A DNA stretch of 64,000 nt from Helicobacteraceae bacterium (GCA_031286325.1 JAITUT010000013.1:31752-95751), one strand, 5' to 3'; numbered from the stretch's first letter, positions 44,512-53,582 are shown. The notes: generated by a model from the letters alone, not told the origin. Program-made: numbers and translations.

Positions 44512-45297
44512 TTAAAAAATAATCCGCCCCGAATTTGCGTAAATGTTCGCTTTGCCGCCGCGCGCGAAACCGACAAGCGTAACGCCGTAGGCGAACGCCG
44601 ATTTCACGCCTTGCATCGTAACCGCCGCCTTGCTCGCCGCGATCGGAATCCTGTGCATTACGCACTTCATCACCATTTCCATTGAGAGTCTGCCGCTTGA
44701 TATTAACGCCGATCGCGACAAATCCGCGCCCGCAAGCCGCGCTTTGCCCGCGGCTTTATCGATCGCGCTGTGGCGGCCAATGTCCTCCGCGCCGAATTCG
44801 CCTCCGTCTTCAAGCAAAATCAGCGCGCGATGGGTCGCGCCCGTGAGCGCGAAGAGTTCGGTCGGCTCGGCGAATTTTTCCACCGCTTTTAGCAGCCGCG
44901 CGATCCTCATTGTGTAGCCCGCCGCGACAAAATCGCACTCAATTTTTTCCTCAACATTGCCCGTAACGCCCACGCAACAGCCGCTTGTCAGCGTCTTTTC
45001 GCGAAACAAATTGCGCCGCGCCGCCTCGTCAATTTCGGCTTCGGCATAGACCGCCAAACCGTCCTCCGCGATCGCGAGCGATTTGATCGCGCTTACGTCG
45101 CGCACCACCCCCTCTGAAAGCAAAAATCCTACGAGGTGCGCGTCTTGATCCTGCGGCAGAGTCATCACACTTAAAAGTTTTTCGCCGTTCAAATAGAACG
45201 CCACCCGCTCTTCTCTCGCGACAAAGTCTGATTTGCGCGCGATCTTTTCGCCGTCAAAGTACTCTGTCAAAATCTCTTTCGCGCCGTTTTGAGCCAT
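44512..45297 (-). CDS. fdhD: FdhD, sulfurtransferase for formate dehydrogenase
   Basis: A 261-residue protein needed for formate dehydrogenase activity; it passes sulfur from IscS to the molybdenum cofactor. Features are REERVAFYLNGEKL, the cysteine site LTSGCCVG (about residue 105), the AEDIGRHSAIDKAAG motif and SSGRLSMEMVMKC. Its promoter is a TATAAT at 45322-45327 (minus strand), divergent from cbpA. The presence of a selenoprotein SelD 5 kb away fits a selenocysteine formate dehydrogenase elsewhere in the genome. Confidence 0.93.
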   Translation of the reverse strand: MAQNGAKEILTEYFDGEKIARKSDFVAREERVAFYLNGEKLLSVMTLPQDQDAHLVGFLLSEGVVRDVSAIKSLAIAEDGLAVYAEAEIDEAARRNLFREKTLTSGCCVGVTGNVEEKIECDFVAAGYTMRIARLLKAVEKFAEPTELFALTGATHRALILLEDGGEFGAEDIGRHSAIDKAAGKARLAGADLSRSALISSGRLSMEMVMKCVMHRIPIAASKAAVTMQGVKSAFAYGVTLVGFARGGKANIYANSGRIIF

Positions 45298-45321
45298 AAA
45301 TTTCCTTGAAAACTTAAGGCG

Positions 45322-45327
45322 ATTATA
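45322..45327 (-). promoter_or_regulatory. -10 element of fdhD
   Basis: TATAAT on the minus strand, 25 bases upstream of the fdhD ATG. Confidence 0.45.
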
Positions 45328-45395
45328 GCGATCTCGCGCCTTTTTTCGCGCGGAAATTTAGCAAAAGTTGATCCGACCCAGCTCAATTTTTTTGA

Positions 45396-45401
45396 TATAA
45401 T
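45396..45401 (+). promoter_or_regulatory. -10 element of cbpA
   Basis: TATAAT preceded by a T-run and TTTGA, 41 bases upstream of the cbpA ATG. Confidence 0.5.
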
Positions 45402-45441
45402 CACGCGAAAGTTTCAGCAAAACCACAAAGGCAATTCATAA

Positions 45442-46323
45442 ATGAGCGGCAAAAGTCTATACGAAACACTCGGCGTGGCGGCGGGCGCTAGCGATGACGA
45501 GATCAAAAAAGCCTACCGCAAACTCGCGCGCAAATATCACCCCGACATCAATAAGGAGAGCGGCGCGGAGGAAAAATTCAAGGAGATCAACGCCGCCTAC
45601 GAAATTTTGAGCGATCCGAAAAAACGCGCGCAATACGATCAATTCGGCGATTCAATGTTCGGCAATCAGTCTTTTCACGATTTCACGAGATCGCGCGGCG
45701 GGGCGAACTTTGATTTGAACGATATTTTGAACCAAATTTTCGGCGGCGGCGGATTTAACGGAGGCTTCGGCGGATTTGGCAAAGGCGGCGGTTTCAAGAG
45801 CTTCGACAGCGATTTCGGCTTTTTTGACGCGGATATTAACGCGCGTATGATCGTGTCCTTTGAGGTCGCGATCCTAGGCGGCGAGCGGCAAATTGAGGTC
45901 GCGGGCGAGTCAATGAAGATCAAAATTCCCGCAGGTATCAAGGACGGCGAGACGCTGCGCGTGCGCGGGCGCGGCAAGGCGAACGGCAATCAGCGCGGCG
46001 ATCTGCTTTTATCGGTCGCGATCGAACCCTCCGCCGAATATACGCGAGAGGGCGAGGATTTGACAAAGACGATTTTTGTGCCGCTCAAAACCGCGATCTT
46101 CGGCGGTAAAACGGCGGTCGGCGCGATCACAGGCGATTTCACGTTGAAAATTCCGGCGGGGCTTAAAGGCGGGCAGAAGTTTCGCATTAAAGGCGCGGGC
46201 GCTACAGATCGCAAAAGCGGCGCGAAAGGCGATTTGTATTTGATCGCGCAAATTATCGCGCCGAACGGCGATACGCTCGATCTAGAATTTGCGAAAATTT
46301 TGCAAGAGAAGCTGCCTGATTAA
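45442..46323 (+). CDS. cbpA: CbpA-type DnaJ co-chaperone
   Basis: A 293-residue Hsp40 that stimulates DnaK. J domain at residues 1-70 with the HPD motif in YHPDINK, then a Gly/Phe-rich linker ([16 protein letters not shown]) and the two beta-sandwich C-terminal domains ([34 protein letters not shown]). The CxxCxGxG zinc finger of full DnaJ is absent, so it is the CbpA class. hspR follows, the usual Campylobacterota heat-shock pair. Confidence 0.93.
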   Translation: MSGKSLYETLGVAAGASDDEIKKAYRKLARKYHPDINKESGAEEKFKEINAAYEILSDPKKRAQYDQFGDSMFGNQSFHDFTRSRGGANFDLNDILNQIFGGGGFNGGFGGFGKGGGFKSFDSDFGFFDADINARMIVSFEVAILGGERQIEVAGESMKIKIPAGIKDGETLRVRGRGKANGNQRGDLLLSVAIEPSAEYTREGEDLTKTIFVPLKTAIFGGKTAVGAITGDFTLKIPAGLKGGQKFRIKGAGATDRKSGAKGDLYLIAQIIAPNGDTLDLEFAKILQEKLPD

Positions 46324-46495
46324 GACGGATCGCCAATGACAAAAGCCGCGATCGCCAAACAAAAGCCTATAAATTCCGCCGTTTATGGCGAATTCGCGAG
46401 GCTGAAGCTAACGACAAATTTCGTGAGTTCCCAAGGGGCTAGCCTTTTGGTCAATGCGGCGGTTAAAGCCGTCGCGAAAAATTAAAGGAGAATAT

Positions 46496-46873
46496 ATGCA
46501 CTCTTACGAAGAGCCCGTCTATATGATTAGCATTGTCGCGAAAGCGCTGGAAGTGCACCCGCAAACCCTGCGCCAATACGAGCGCGAGGGGCTCATTAGC
46601 CCTGGCAGATCGGTCGGCAAAGCGCGCCTCTACTCACAGCGCGATATTGATGAAATTAAGCTAGTTTTAAACCTCACGCGCGAAATGGGCGTCAATATCG
46701 CGGGCGTGGAGGTTGCGCTCTCTCTCAAACGTCAGATCGCCGAAATGCAAAGGGAGATTGAGAGCCTGCGCGCGCGCCTCGCAAATGTGAATGAAAACGG
46801 CTTGGTGCCTCAATCAAAGCAGATCGCGCCGATCTCCTCGCGCAAAATTATCGTGGCGGATCAGAATGATTGA
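46496..46873 (+). CDS. hspR: Heat-shock repressor HspR (MerR family)
   Basis: A 125-residue MerR-type regulator. The helix-turn-helix is in LEVHPQTLRQYEREGL with the wing RSVGKARLYS, followed by a dimerising coiled coil (LSLKRQIAEMQREIESLRAR). HspR represses chaperone genes such as cbpA, groESL and its own operon in Helicobacter and Campylobacter. The ATG at 46496 has AAAGGAG 7 bases upstream; the upstream open frame from 46454 is not needed. The gap after cbpA is 172 bases, so it could be partly separately expressed. Confidence 0.92.
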   Translation: MHSYEEPVYMISIVAKALEVHPQTLRQYEREGLISPGRSVGKARLYSQRDIDEIKLVLNLTREMGVNIAGVEVALSLKRQIAEMQREIESLRARLANVNENGLVPQSKQIAPISSRKIIVADQND

Positions 46874-46930
46874 TCGCCTTGCGGTTTTTGCTGTGATCGC
46901 GCTGAAAATTCGCGCTCCAAAGCCCAAATA

Positions 46931-48538
46931 ATGAACGCCGCCGACTCGCAAAATTCGCTTCTAAATATCAAAGAGGCGAGCCTTTGGGCTAGCAGCTTTC
47001 TCGGCAAAAATGTAACCGCGTCAAACATTGCGTATTTGATCCAATACGGCAGAGTGCGCAAGATCGTGGAAAACGGCGCGACTTTGATCGCGCTTGACGA
47101 GCTAAAAAGCTATTATAATTCATATAAAAATTCGCGCGAAAATTTTTTCAAAGATAAACTAGGAGGCGATCTAAATTGGATTTTATCTTTCGAGCAATAT
47201 AAAGAAGCCGAAACGACAAAACATATTCACAGATTGCACCCGTATAAAGGTAAATTTATCCCGCAGCTCGCGGAGTATTTTTTGTGCGATCGCACAGATA
47301 ATTTGAAACGCGAAATTTATTTCAAAAAAGGCGATATTGTTTTAGACCCGTTTTGCGGAAGCGGGACAACTTTGGCGCAAGCAAACGAGCTTTATATCCA
47401 CGCGATCGGCGTGGATATTTCGGAATTTAACGCGCTAATATCAAATTGCAAAATAGCGAAATACGATATTGCGCTTTTGCAATCCAAAATTACAAAAATT
47501 ACAAAAGATTTGGAGGTTTTTGTTAGAGATTCAAACGCGACCCAGTTTGAGGCGAAATTAGCCGAAGAGCTAAAAAGTTTTAACGACAAATATTTTCCCG
47601 CGCAAGAGTATAAATATCTTGTGCGGACGGGCGAAATAGATGAAATTAAATACGGCGCGGAAAAAGAGAAAGAATTTTTGCCAATTTACGAGAATTTGAC
47701 GCGAAAATATAATATAAAATTACGCCAAGAAAAAAGCGAAACTTTTTTAGATAAATGGTATTCAAAACACATCAGAGACGAAATAGATTTTGTTAATGCG
47801 AAAATTCAAGAAATAGACGACGGAAACACGCGAAACATAATAAGCGTTATTTTGAGCCGCGCGATCAGAAGCTGCCGCGCGACGACTCACGCGGATCTGG
47901 CTACTTTAATTGAGCCCGCAACAACTACTTATTATTGCGCGAAACACGGCAAAATTTGCAAACCGATTTTTTCTATAGTTAAATGGTGGAAAACATATTG
48001 CAAAGATACGATTCTGCGTTTAGCGGAATTTGATAAATTACGCACCGATACATACCAAATTTGCTTTGCGGGAGACAGCAAAAATATAGATATTTTTAAT
48101 TGCGTTAAAACGCAAAATAAGGAGTTTTACGAATTGCTTCAAAAGCAAAAAATAAAAGGGATATTTTCATCGCCGCCCTATGTGGGTTTAATTGATTATC
48201 ATGAACAGCACGCATACGCTTACGATCTATTTGCTTTTGAACGCAAAGACGCCCTTGAGATCGGCTCTCTTTCAAACGGACAAACAAGAGAGGCGCGACA
48301 AAATTATGTAGAAGGAGTTGCGGCGGTATTAAATAATTGCAAACGATTTTTAGCGGATAATTACGATGTGTTTCTTGTGGCAAACGACAAACATAATATT
48401 TATCCCGCGATCGCCGAAAAAGCGAATATGGAAATCGCGAATCGTTTTAACCGCCCCGTGCTCAACAGGTCTGAAAAAGACAAAACGGCGTATTCCGAAA
48501 CTATATTTCATTTAAAGGAAAAATATGGCGCTGACTAA
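46931..48538 (+). CDS. Type II DNA methyltransferase, probably N4-cytosine class
   Basis: A 535-residue DNA methyltransferase. An N-terminal helix-turn-helix-like segment (KEASLWASSFLGKNV, about 14-45) comes before the SAM motif DPFCGSGTTL (about 140). The catalytic motif SSPPYVGLIDY lies at about 412; SPPY is typical of cytosine-N4 methyltransferases. The long central region holds the target recognition part. It overlaps the endonuclease gene by 14 bases, forming a restriction-modification pair. Both genes are visibly more AT-rich than their neighbours, which suggests horizontal acquisition. Confidence 0.85.
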   Translation: MNAADSQNSLLNIKEASLWASSFLGKNVTASNIAYLIQYGRVRKIVENGATLIALDELKSYYNSYKNSRENFFKDKLGGDLNWILSFEQYKEAETTKHIHRLHPYKGKFIPQLAEYFLCDRTDNLKREIYFKKGDIVLDPFCGSGTTLAQANELYIHAIGVDISEFNALISNCKIAKYDIALLQSKITKITKDLEVFVRDSNATQFEAKLAEELKSFNDKYFPAQEYKYLVRTGEIDEIKYGAEKEKEFLPIYENLTRKYNIKLRQEKSETFLDKWYSKHIRDEIDFVNAKIQEIDDGNTRNIISVILSRAIRSCRATTHADLATLIEPATTTYYCAKHGKICKPIFSIVKWWKTYCKDTILRLAEFDKLRTDTYQICFAGDSKNIDIFNCVKTQNKEFYELLQKQKIKGIFSSPPYVGLIDYHEQHAYAYDLFAFERKDALEIGSLSNGQTREARQNYVEGVAAVLNNCKRFLADNYDVFLVANDKHNIYPAIAEKANMEIANRFNRPVLNRSEKDKTAYSETIFHLKEKYGAD

Positions 48539-49298
48539 CAGCCAGAAAACCGAAATTAAAAATGTGATTGCGAATTGCTTGCGCAATAAATTTGAAAACT
48601 ATGAAGCAAAAAATAATTTTATGCCGTTTCACTTTCGTTTGCTCGGCAAAGACAGGTTGGCTTTATATTCATTTATGCAATCGCTTTTTACCACATTTGG
48701 CGCTTCGATTTTTGAGCCGGTTGCGGCGGCTTTGGCAAAACCAAAATTCGCTAGAGTTGAGACGCAATATACGGTTGGCGATAAAATTTTCGCCGATTGC
48801 CAGCAAAGCGTGCAGAAAATTATAAATCAATTAACCATAAATCCAAAACCAAACAAGATCGCGGAGTTAGCAATTTTGCAAAGCTCTCTGCGCGGAAATA
48901 TCAACAAATTAAAACCAGCAAAAGTTGATTTGCTTGTAGAGACAAAATTCGGCGAAAAATATATGTTTGATCTTAAAACCGTGAAACCCAATAAAGGCGA
49001 CTTTCAAAAATATAAACAAACTTTATTAGAGTGGGCGGGGATCGCATATACGGCGGACAAAAACGCGAAAGTAAATACATTGATTGCGATCCCATACAAT
49101 CCGTATGAGCCAGAGCCGTATCAATTTTGGACATTAGCTGGAATGCTTGATTTGGAAAACGAGCTCAAGGTCGCTGAAAATTTTTGGGATTTTTTAGGCG
49201 GCGACGGCGCGTATAACGATCTCTTGCATTGCTTTGAGCAAGCGGGCATAGAGCTGCGCCCCGAAATAGACAATTATTTCGCTAGATTTAACGAATAA
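48525..49298 (+). CDS. Type II restriction endonuclease, possibly TdeIII family
   Basis: A 257-residue protein. The likely PD-(D/E)xK nuclease core is KVDLLVETKFG followed by YMFDLKTVKPNKGD (about 135-165), with an acid-x-Lys motif DLK. The N-terminal part (MPFHFRLLGKDRLALYSFMQSL, split over residues 33-54) recalls the TdeIII family, enzymes reported to cut GGNCC, but that specificity is inference. The start overlaps the methyltransferase end. It converges with the metallophosphoesterase gene with an 11-base overlap. Confidence 0.75.
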   Translation: MALTNSQKTEIKNVIANCLRNKFENYEAKNNFMPFHFRLLGKDRLALYSFMQSLFTTFGASIFEPVAAALAKPKFARVETQYTVGDKIFADCQQSVQKIINQLTINPKPNKIAELAILQSSLRGNINKLKPAKVDLLVETKFGEKYMFDLKTVKPNKGDFQKYKQTLLEWAGIAYTADKNAKVNTLIAIPYNPYEPEPYQFWTLAGMLDLENELKVAENFWDFLGGDGAYNDLLHCFEQAGIELRPEIDNYFARFNE

Positions 49299-50412
49299 AT
49301 ATAGGCTCAATTGTAATTAGCGCGATCTCATTCGGCGCGAACATTCGCAAAGCGGGACCCCAATAGCCGACCCCGCGCGAAACATAAATTTTGCGCCGAT
49401 CGTCAATATCGTATAATCCAGCCACAAAATCATTCGCGATCCCTACAAGAAAATTAAACGGAAAAATTTGCCCGCCGTGCGTGTGCCCGCTGAGCATTAG
49501 ATCAAAGGAATTTTCAGGGTATAAAAACGCGCCGTTCGGCTGGTGTGAAAGCGCTAGTATAAAATTGTCGTTTTTAGTGTTTTTCAGCGATAAATTAGCG
49601 TCGGGCAAAAACGCGCCGGGTCGTTTGCCGCTTATATCTAAAATTCCAGCAATATATATTTCGCCGAAATCTCCTTTTAAGTTAATCGAGGCGTTTCGCA
49701 AAGTAGTTACATTTAATTCCTCTAAATAATCCATCGCGGCGATCGCGTCTGAAAATAATTCGTGATTGCCGCTGACAAAATAAATTCCGTATTTAGATTT
49801 CACTTTTGTCGCGGCGGCGATCGGCTCTTTAATTTTATCTAATTTCGCGTCAAAGAGATCGCCCGTGATCACAATAATATCCGCGTTAAGATCGCTAGTC
49901 TGCGCCGCGATCCGCTCGGCAAAAGACGTCATTAAAGCCGCGCCGTTTCCGATATGAAGATCGGTTAAATGCGCGATCGTAATCGGCGCGATAATTTTAT
50001 CGCTTTTGATCGTAATTTTGTTAATAATAGGCGCGGTCGAGGCGGCGCAAACTCCATAAATTAAATAAAGCGTGGCAAGCGCAGAAAATCCGGCGCGGAT
50101 TTTAACAGAAAAGCGATCGCTTTTAATAATTATTTTCGTAATTCTCGCAGACCAATCGGCGATTAAACTAAACATAAAAAACACATATACGATCCCGATA
50201 AAAAGCGCGAATAAATCTTCAAAATATCCGGGCAAAATTTCCGTACGCCTTAACGGTAAATAGCTCACCGACAAAATCACGCAAAAAAATACTAAAAAAT
50301 ATAATGATTTTTTCACTATGTTTCTAATCGGCAGCGGGCGAATTAAAGCATAGCAGATCGCCGCGCTCATCAAGAGATAAACTAACGCCGAAATTATAAA
50401 AAATTTACTCAT
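49288..50412 (-). CDS. Membrane-bound metallophosphoesterase (YaeI-like)
   Basis: A 374-residue protein with four N-terminal membrane helices (about 1-125) and a calcineurin-like phosphoesterase domain. Metal-binding motifs are HLTDLHIG, VITGDLFD, SGNHELF, LSHQPNG and LSGHTHGGQ. Such YaeI-type proteins act on phospholipid or UDP-sugar substrates at the inner membrane; the substrate here is unknown. It is divergent from selD; TATAAT on the minus strand at 50434-50439 is its likely promoter. Confidence 0.88.
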   Translation of the reverse strand: MSKFFIISALVYLLMSAAICYALIRPLPIRNIVKKSLYFLVFFCVILSVSYLPLRRTEILPGYFEDLFALFIGIVYVFFMFSLIADWSARITKIIIKSDRFSVKIRAGFSALATLYLIYGVCAASTAPIINKITIKSDKIIAPITIAHLTDLHIGNGAALMTSFAERIAAQTSDLNADIIVITGDLFDAKLDKIKEPIAAATKVKSKYGIYFVSGNHELFSDAIAAMDYLEELNVTTLRNASINLKGDFGEIYIAGILDISGKRPGAFLPDANLSLKNTKNDNFILALSHQPNGAFLYPENSFDLMLSGHTHGGQIFPFNFLVGIANDFVAGLYDIDDRRKIYVSRGVGYWGPALRMFAPNEIALITIEPIFIR

Positions 50413-50476
50413 TTTTCGCCTCCAAAAGGGCGCATTATATTAAAATTAGGCAAAATGCGCGGTAAAAAGGCAAGCG

Positions 50477-51514
50477 ATGAACCTCACAAAATATGTTCAG
50501 TGCGCGGGCTGAGCGGGCAAAATGGGTCAGTTTGACCTTACCGAAATTTTGCCGCCGCTTGGCGATCGCGCCGCCGAAAATGACGAAATCCTGCGCGGAA
50601 TCGGCGATGACGCCGCCGTCTTCAAAGTCGCCGAAAATATCGCGATCGTGCAGACCGCGGACTTTATCGCGCCTGTAGTGGACGACCCGTTTGACTTTGG
50701 ACGGATCGCGGCGGCGAACGCGCTGAGCGACATTTTCGCGATGGGCGCGGAGGCGAAAACCGCGCTCGCGCTCGTAATGCACGACAACATCAATGTGCCG
50801 CTCGACGCGCTGCGCGAAATTTTAGCCGGCGGCGTAGAGAAAGCGCGCGAAGCAAGAGCGGCGATCATCGGCGGGCACTCGGTAAGCGACCGCGAGATGA
50901 AATACGGCCTCGCGGTAACGGGCGTCTGCGATCCGCGCCGCTTTTGGCGCAACGACACAGCGCGATCCGGCGACGCGCTGATCCTCACGAAACCGCTCGG
51001 AATGGGCATTTTGACGACCGCCGCGAAACGCGATTTGGCGAGCAAAGTCGCGTTGCGAGAGGCGGTTGACTTTATGGCGCGGCTAAATTTATACGCGGCG
51101 CGGGCGGCGGCGGCGTTCGAGATTCACGCGGCGACGGACATCACGGGCTTTGGCTTGATCGGGCACGCTTTGGAGATGGCGCGATCCGATTTGACTTTTG
51201 AGGTGGATTTTGCCGCCGTGCCGTATTTGCGGACCGCGCTCTCTTTCGCTTCGCAAGGAATAGCGCCCGGCGGCACTTTGGGAAACCGCGAATTTGCGAT
51301 TTCGCGCGAGCGCGGAGTTGAGATCGCGCGGAATTTAACGGAAGCCGAATCGCTGATAATTTTTGACGCGCAAACAAGCGGCGGCTTGCTGCTCGCGGCG
51401 CGCGGCGATCAGGCGGCGCAATGCTTAGACGCGATCAAAGCCGCTGGGGACGAACGCGCGGCGATTATCGGGCGCGTTAGAGACCGCGCAAATTCCGCGA
51501 TCGTGGTGGGGTGA
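50477..51514 (+). CDS. selD: Selenophosphate synthase SelD with selenocysteine encoded by TGA
   Basis: Makes selenophosphate from selenide and ATP, the selenium donor for selenocysteine. The plain open frame begins at ATG 50522, but in frame upstream an ATG at 50477 (after AAAAAGG) gives MNLTKYVQCAG, then TGA at 50510-50512, then AGKMGQFDL. This matches the SelD active-site segment, in which Cys17 of the E. coli enzyme is replaced by selenocysteine in many species, followed by the essential Lys. Further motifs: GIGDDAAVF, VQTADFIAPVVDDPFDFG, GGHSVSD, TDITGFGLIGHA, DAQTSGGLL. A stem-loop fitting a bacterial SECIS follows the TGA directly. Full length is 345 residues. Confidence 0.93.
50510..50553 (+). 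promoter_or_regulatory. UGA codon and SECIS element of selD
   Basis: TGA at 50510-50512 is followed by lower stem GGCAAAAT (50516-50523) paired with ATTTTGCC (50546-50553), and an apical stem GGTCA/TGACC closing a GTT loop at 50530-50532. The loop G is 18 bases past the TGA, in the range for bacterial SECIS elements recognised by SelB. Confidence 0.8.
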
Positions 51515-51897
51515 TCGCGAACTAAAAGATCGCGCGAGTTCATATCTGTCAAATGCCTTTTGAAATGATCCGAAAATGGGAAATCGAATGTCGCGAAAAA
51601 TTGGCGAGCAAAGCTTATAAACACTAATTTTGATATAAAAAACGCTGACGAAATCCGCCGCGACATTTCAGCCTCACATTTACACGATATCTCATAATAG
51701 ATGAAAGCGAGCACTTTGGTTAGATAATCTGCGTTTCCCCGCCGGCGGACTTACCGCGATCTCATACAAACTTCACCCATTTGCGTAAATTTCTCATCTC
51801 TTGGAGACCAGGGAGCTTTTGAGGGCTTTGGCGATCACGCGCGAACTCTTTTTTCTTGTCTTTTAGCGCGATTGTTATGGCGTTCTTATTCAATTTT
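51515..51897. other. Gap with degenerate phage-like coding fragments
   Basis: No intact gene. On the plus strand, short stretches such as the one ending IECREKLASKAYKH look coding-like but are interrupted. On the minus strand, 51762-51905 continues the phage tail-like gene in another frame (LNKNAITIALKDKKKEF). Together they suggest decayed prophage DNA next to selD. Confidence 0.4.
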
Positions 51898-52197
51898 TTA
51901 GGCGGCGCGTTCTAGGAATTTGTTGGGCTTTTGCCCCTTTACGCTCTTTATAAAGTCCGTATGGGGTTTTGAAGGCTTTTTTGGTTTTAGGAACGATCGG
52001 GGGGTTTTGCGTTTGTCGTAAACGCCTGTACCCTCGTGAACATATTCGGCGTAGAGCGCGCCCTTTTTACTCCTATGGTAACTTGCGGATTTGTTTATAT
52101 TTGAGGCGTCCATTGTGAAATTTTGGCGCAGTATGCCGCTTCGCAAAGGAGCTTCTAAGGTCGCTTGTTTTGATAGCTTCGCGATAGTTCCCGTCAT
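51898..52197 (-). CDS. Phage HK97 gp10-like protein, probably decayed
   Basis: A 99-residue product resembling HK97 gp10-type head-tail proteins: AKLSKQATLEAPLRSGILRQ, ALYAEYVHEGTGVY, SFLKPKK and KPNKFLERAA are placed as in that family. The stop right after FLERAA, followed by more helix-like sequence (KKLNKNAITIALKDKKKEF) in a shifted frame down to 51762, suggests a frameshift near the 3' end. No other complete phage gene is nearby, so this is most likely a prophage remnant. Confidence 0.55.
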   Translation of the reverse strand: MTGTIAKLSKQATLEAPLRSGILRQNFTMDASNINKSASYHRSKKGALYAEYVHEGTGVYDKRKTPRSFLKPKKPSKPHTDFIKSVKGQKPNKFLERAA

Positions 52198-52235
52198 TCA
52201 ATATTATCTCTCGCCGATCTGGTCGCGCGGACAAC

Positions 52236-52444
52236 TTAATATCTTGTTCCGCGATCTTCGTCCTCTCGCGTTTGCTCTTCTATCTCGTCTAGGTACTCCA
52301 ATAGTTCTTTGTCAGCTTTTGGCTTTTCTTCGGTAGTCCATATATAGCCGCATCGCTCGCACTTGCGCGCCAGCGCAGGTTGGTGGTGGATTTGACAGTT
52401 TTTAACACTCTGCTGTCGCTGTTGGCGCATTTGGGACGCCACAT
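52236..52444 (-). pseudogene. Frameshifted zinc-ribbon gene (NrdR/phage-like)
   Basis: Two overlapping frames fit one zinc ribbon: from ATG 52444 the frame reads MWRPKCANSDSRVLKT (compare CPKCxNxDSRVL), and the other frame (GTG at 52442) carries ARKCERCGYIWTTEE. One extra or missing base near the middle would join them. The upstream site GAAGGAAAAATAA is a good ribosome site. The first cysteine pair is already incomplete. NrdR-like and phage transcription-regulator zinc ribbons have this pattern; this copy is inactive. Confidence 0.55.
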
Positions 52445-52528
52445 TTATTTTTCCTTCGTTTTTTGGCGTGGATTATCGCTTGCAAGGCGCGAATTACTTT
52501 CGCGGCGCGCGCCTTACGACCGCGCGTT

Positions 52529-53383
52529 TTAAGGTTTGTCAAAGACAAATTGGTTGCAACCCATTTTGCCCGCGCAGGTGAAAAGCCGCCGCAAAACAAA
52601 GCCCCGATCGCGGAAAAAATAGAAAATCTCCTCCGGTTTCGCGACTTCAAAGGGATAGCCGCCGATCCAATCAACAACATCGTAATATGGCGACATTCCG
52701 CGTGATTTCACGTAATTTTTCCAACGCTCAAAGGGTTTGAGGCGCAAAAAATCCAGCAAAATTATGGGACACCAAAAGCCTGCGAGGGCGAGCGCGATCA
52801 TTAGTTTTTTAATCGGCGCGGGCGATTTGACATACGCGCGTTTGACGACGCGCCATATTTTGGATTTTATCCCCTGATCGTTGTAGATTGAGAGGAAGAG
52901 CTTGCCGTTTTCGCCCGACTTTTGCCCCCCCCCCCCTGCAACCAGCGGCGCGACGAGGGCGAGCGCCTTATACATATCGCCCGTATGGTGCAAAACGCCC
53001 CACGAATAGACGATGTCAAAAGTCCCCAGCGATGCGAGAAATTCCGCGTCCAGCGCGTTTCCTTCCGTGATCCGCCAGCGATCATCGTCCGCGAAATAGC
53101 GTCGTTTCAATTCCAACGCGCAGGCAACGGACTTCGTATCGTAGTCAAAACTCACGACCTCAGCTCCCAGCCGCATAGCCGCGAGCGAGTGGATTCCGCT
53201 GCCGCTGCCGATGTCTAAAAACCTTTTGCCGTTCAGATTTTCACGCTCTAAATTCATTTTAAGGTCTTTTTCAGCCTCGCCAATTCGCTCCTCGTTTAGC
53301 GATCGCAAAAAATCGCTCCAATTTTCGCCGAAAGCGAAGCGATCGCCGCTTTTGATCTCATTTTCCGCTGAATTTTCACTCAT
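52529..53383 (-). CDS. SAM-dependent methyltransferase with phase-variable G12 tract
   Basis: A 284-residue class I methyltransferase. SAM motif I is FLDIGSGSGIHS (about 56), then SFDYDTKS, EGNALDAEF and FDIVYSWGVLHHTGDMYKAL. The acceptor is unknown; related Campylobacter genes lie in capsule or glycan loci. A run of 12 guanines on the coding strand (52925-52936) encodes four glycines after LVA, near residue 150. In this sequence the frame is open (ON); loss or gain of one G would truncate the protein. Promoter box near GATAAAAT upstream. No related surface-glycan cluster adjoins it. Confidence 0.88.
   Translation of the reverse strand: MSENSAENEIKSGDRFAFGENWSDFLRSLNEERIGEAEKDLKMNLERENLNGKRFLDIGSGSGIHSLAAMRLGAEVVSFDYDTKSVACALELKRRYFADDDRWRITEGNALDAEFLASLGTFDIVYSWGVLHHTGDMYKALALVAPLVAGGGGQKSGENGKLFLSIYNDQGIKSKIWRVVKRAYVKSPAPIKKLMIALALAGFWCPIILLDFLRLKPFERWKNYVKSRGMSPYYDVVDWIGGYPFEVAKPEEIFYFFRDRGFVLRRLFTCAGKMGCNQFVFDKP
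52925..52936 (-). repeat. Poly-G(12) tract inside the methyltransferase gene
   Basis: Twelve consecutive C on the plus strand (G on the coding strand), by far the longest homopolymer of G/C in the window. Tracts of this length in Campylobacter and Helicobacter mutate by slipped-strand mispairing. Confidence 0.9.
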
Positions 53384-53543
53384 TTTTTGCCTTTATTAAA
53401 GTTCAGGCGATTTTATCAAAACGCCTCATTTGGGTTTTTTCGCTCTTAATTTGTTTAACGCGAAAAATCCGCTTTCGCGCTCCAACTCACGTTTTTAGCC
53501 ATTGCGTCGCCCTCTTAGCAATTCGCCCCAAATCCAAATAAGA

Positions 53544-53549
53544 TATAAT
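53544..53549 (+). promoter_or_regulatory. -10 element of the chemotaxis receptor gene
   Basis: TATAAT followed by a T-run, 34 bases upstream of the GTG start. Confidence 0.5.
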
Positions 53550-53582
53550 TTTTTTCGGCTTAAATATAAAAAAGGATTTAAT

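Noticed and set aside
45303-45316. cttgaaaacttaag as an HspR-binding HAIR element before cbpA
   Set aside because: HAIR needs CTTGAGT and ACTCAAG arms with a 7-base spacer; here the arms are short and imperfect.
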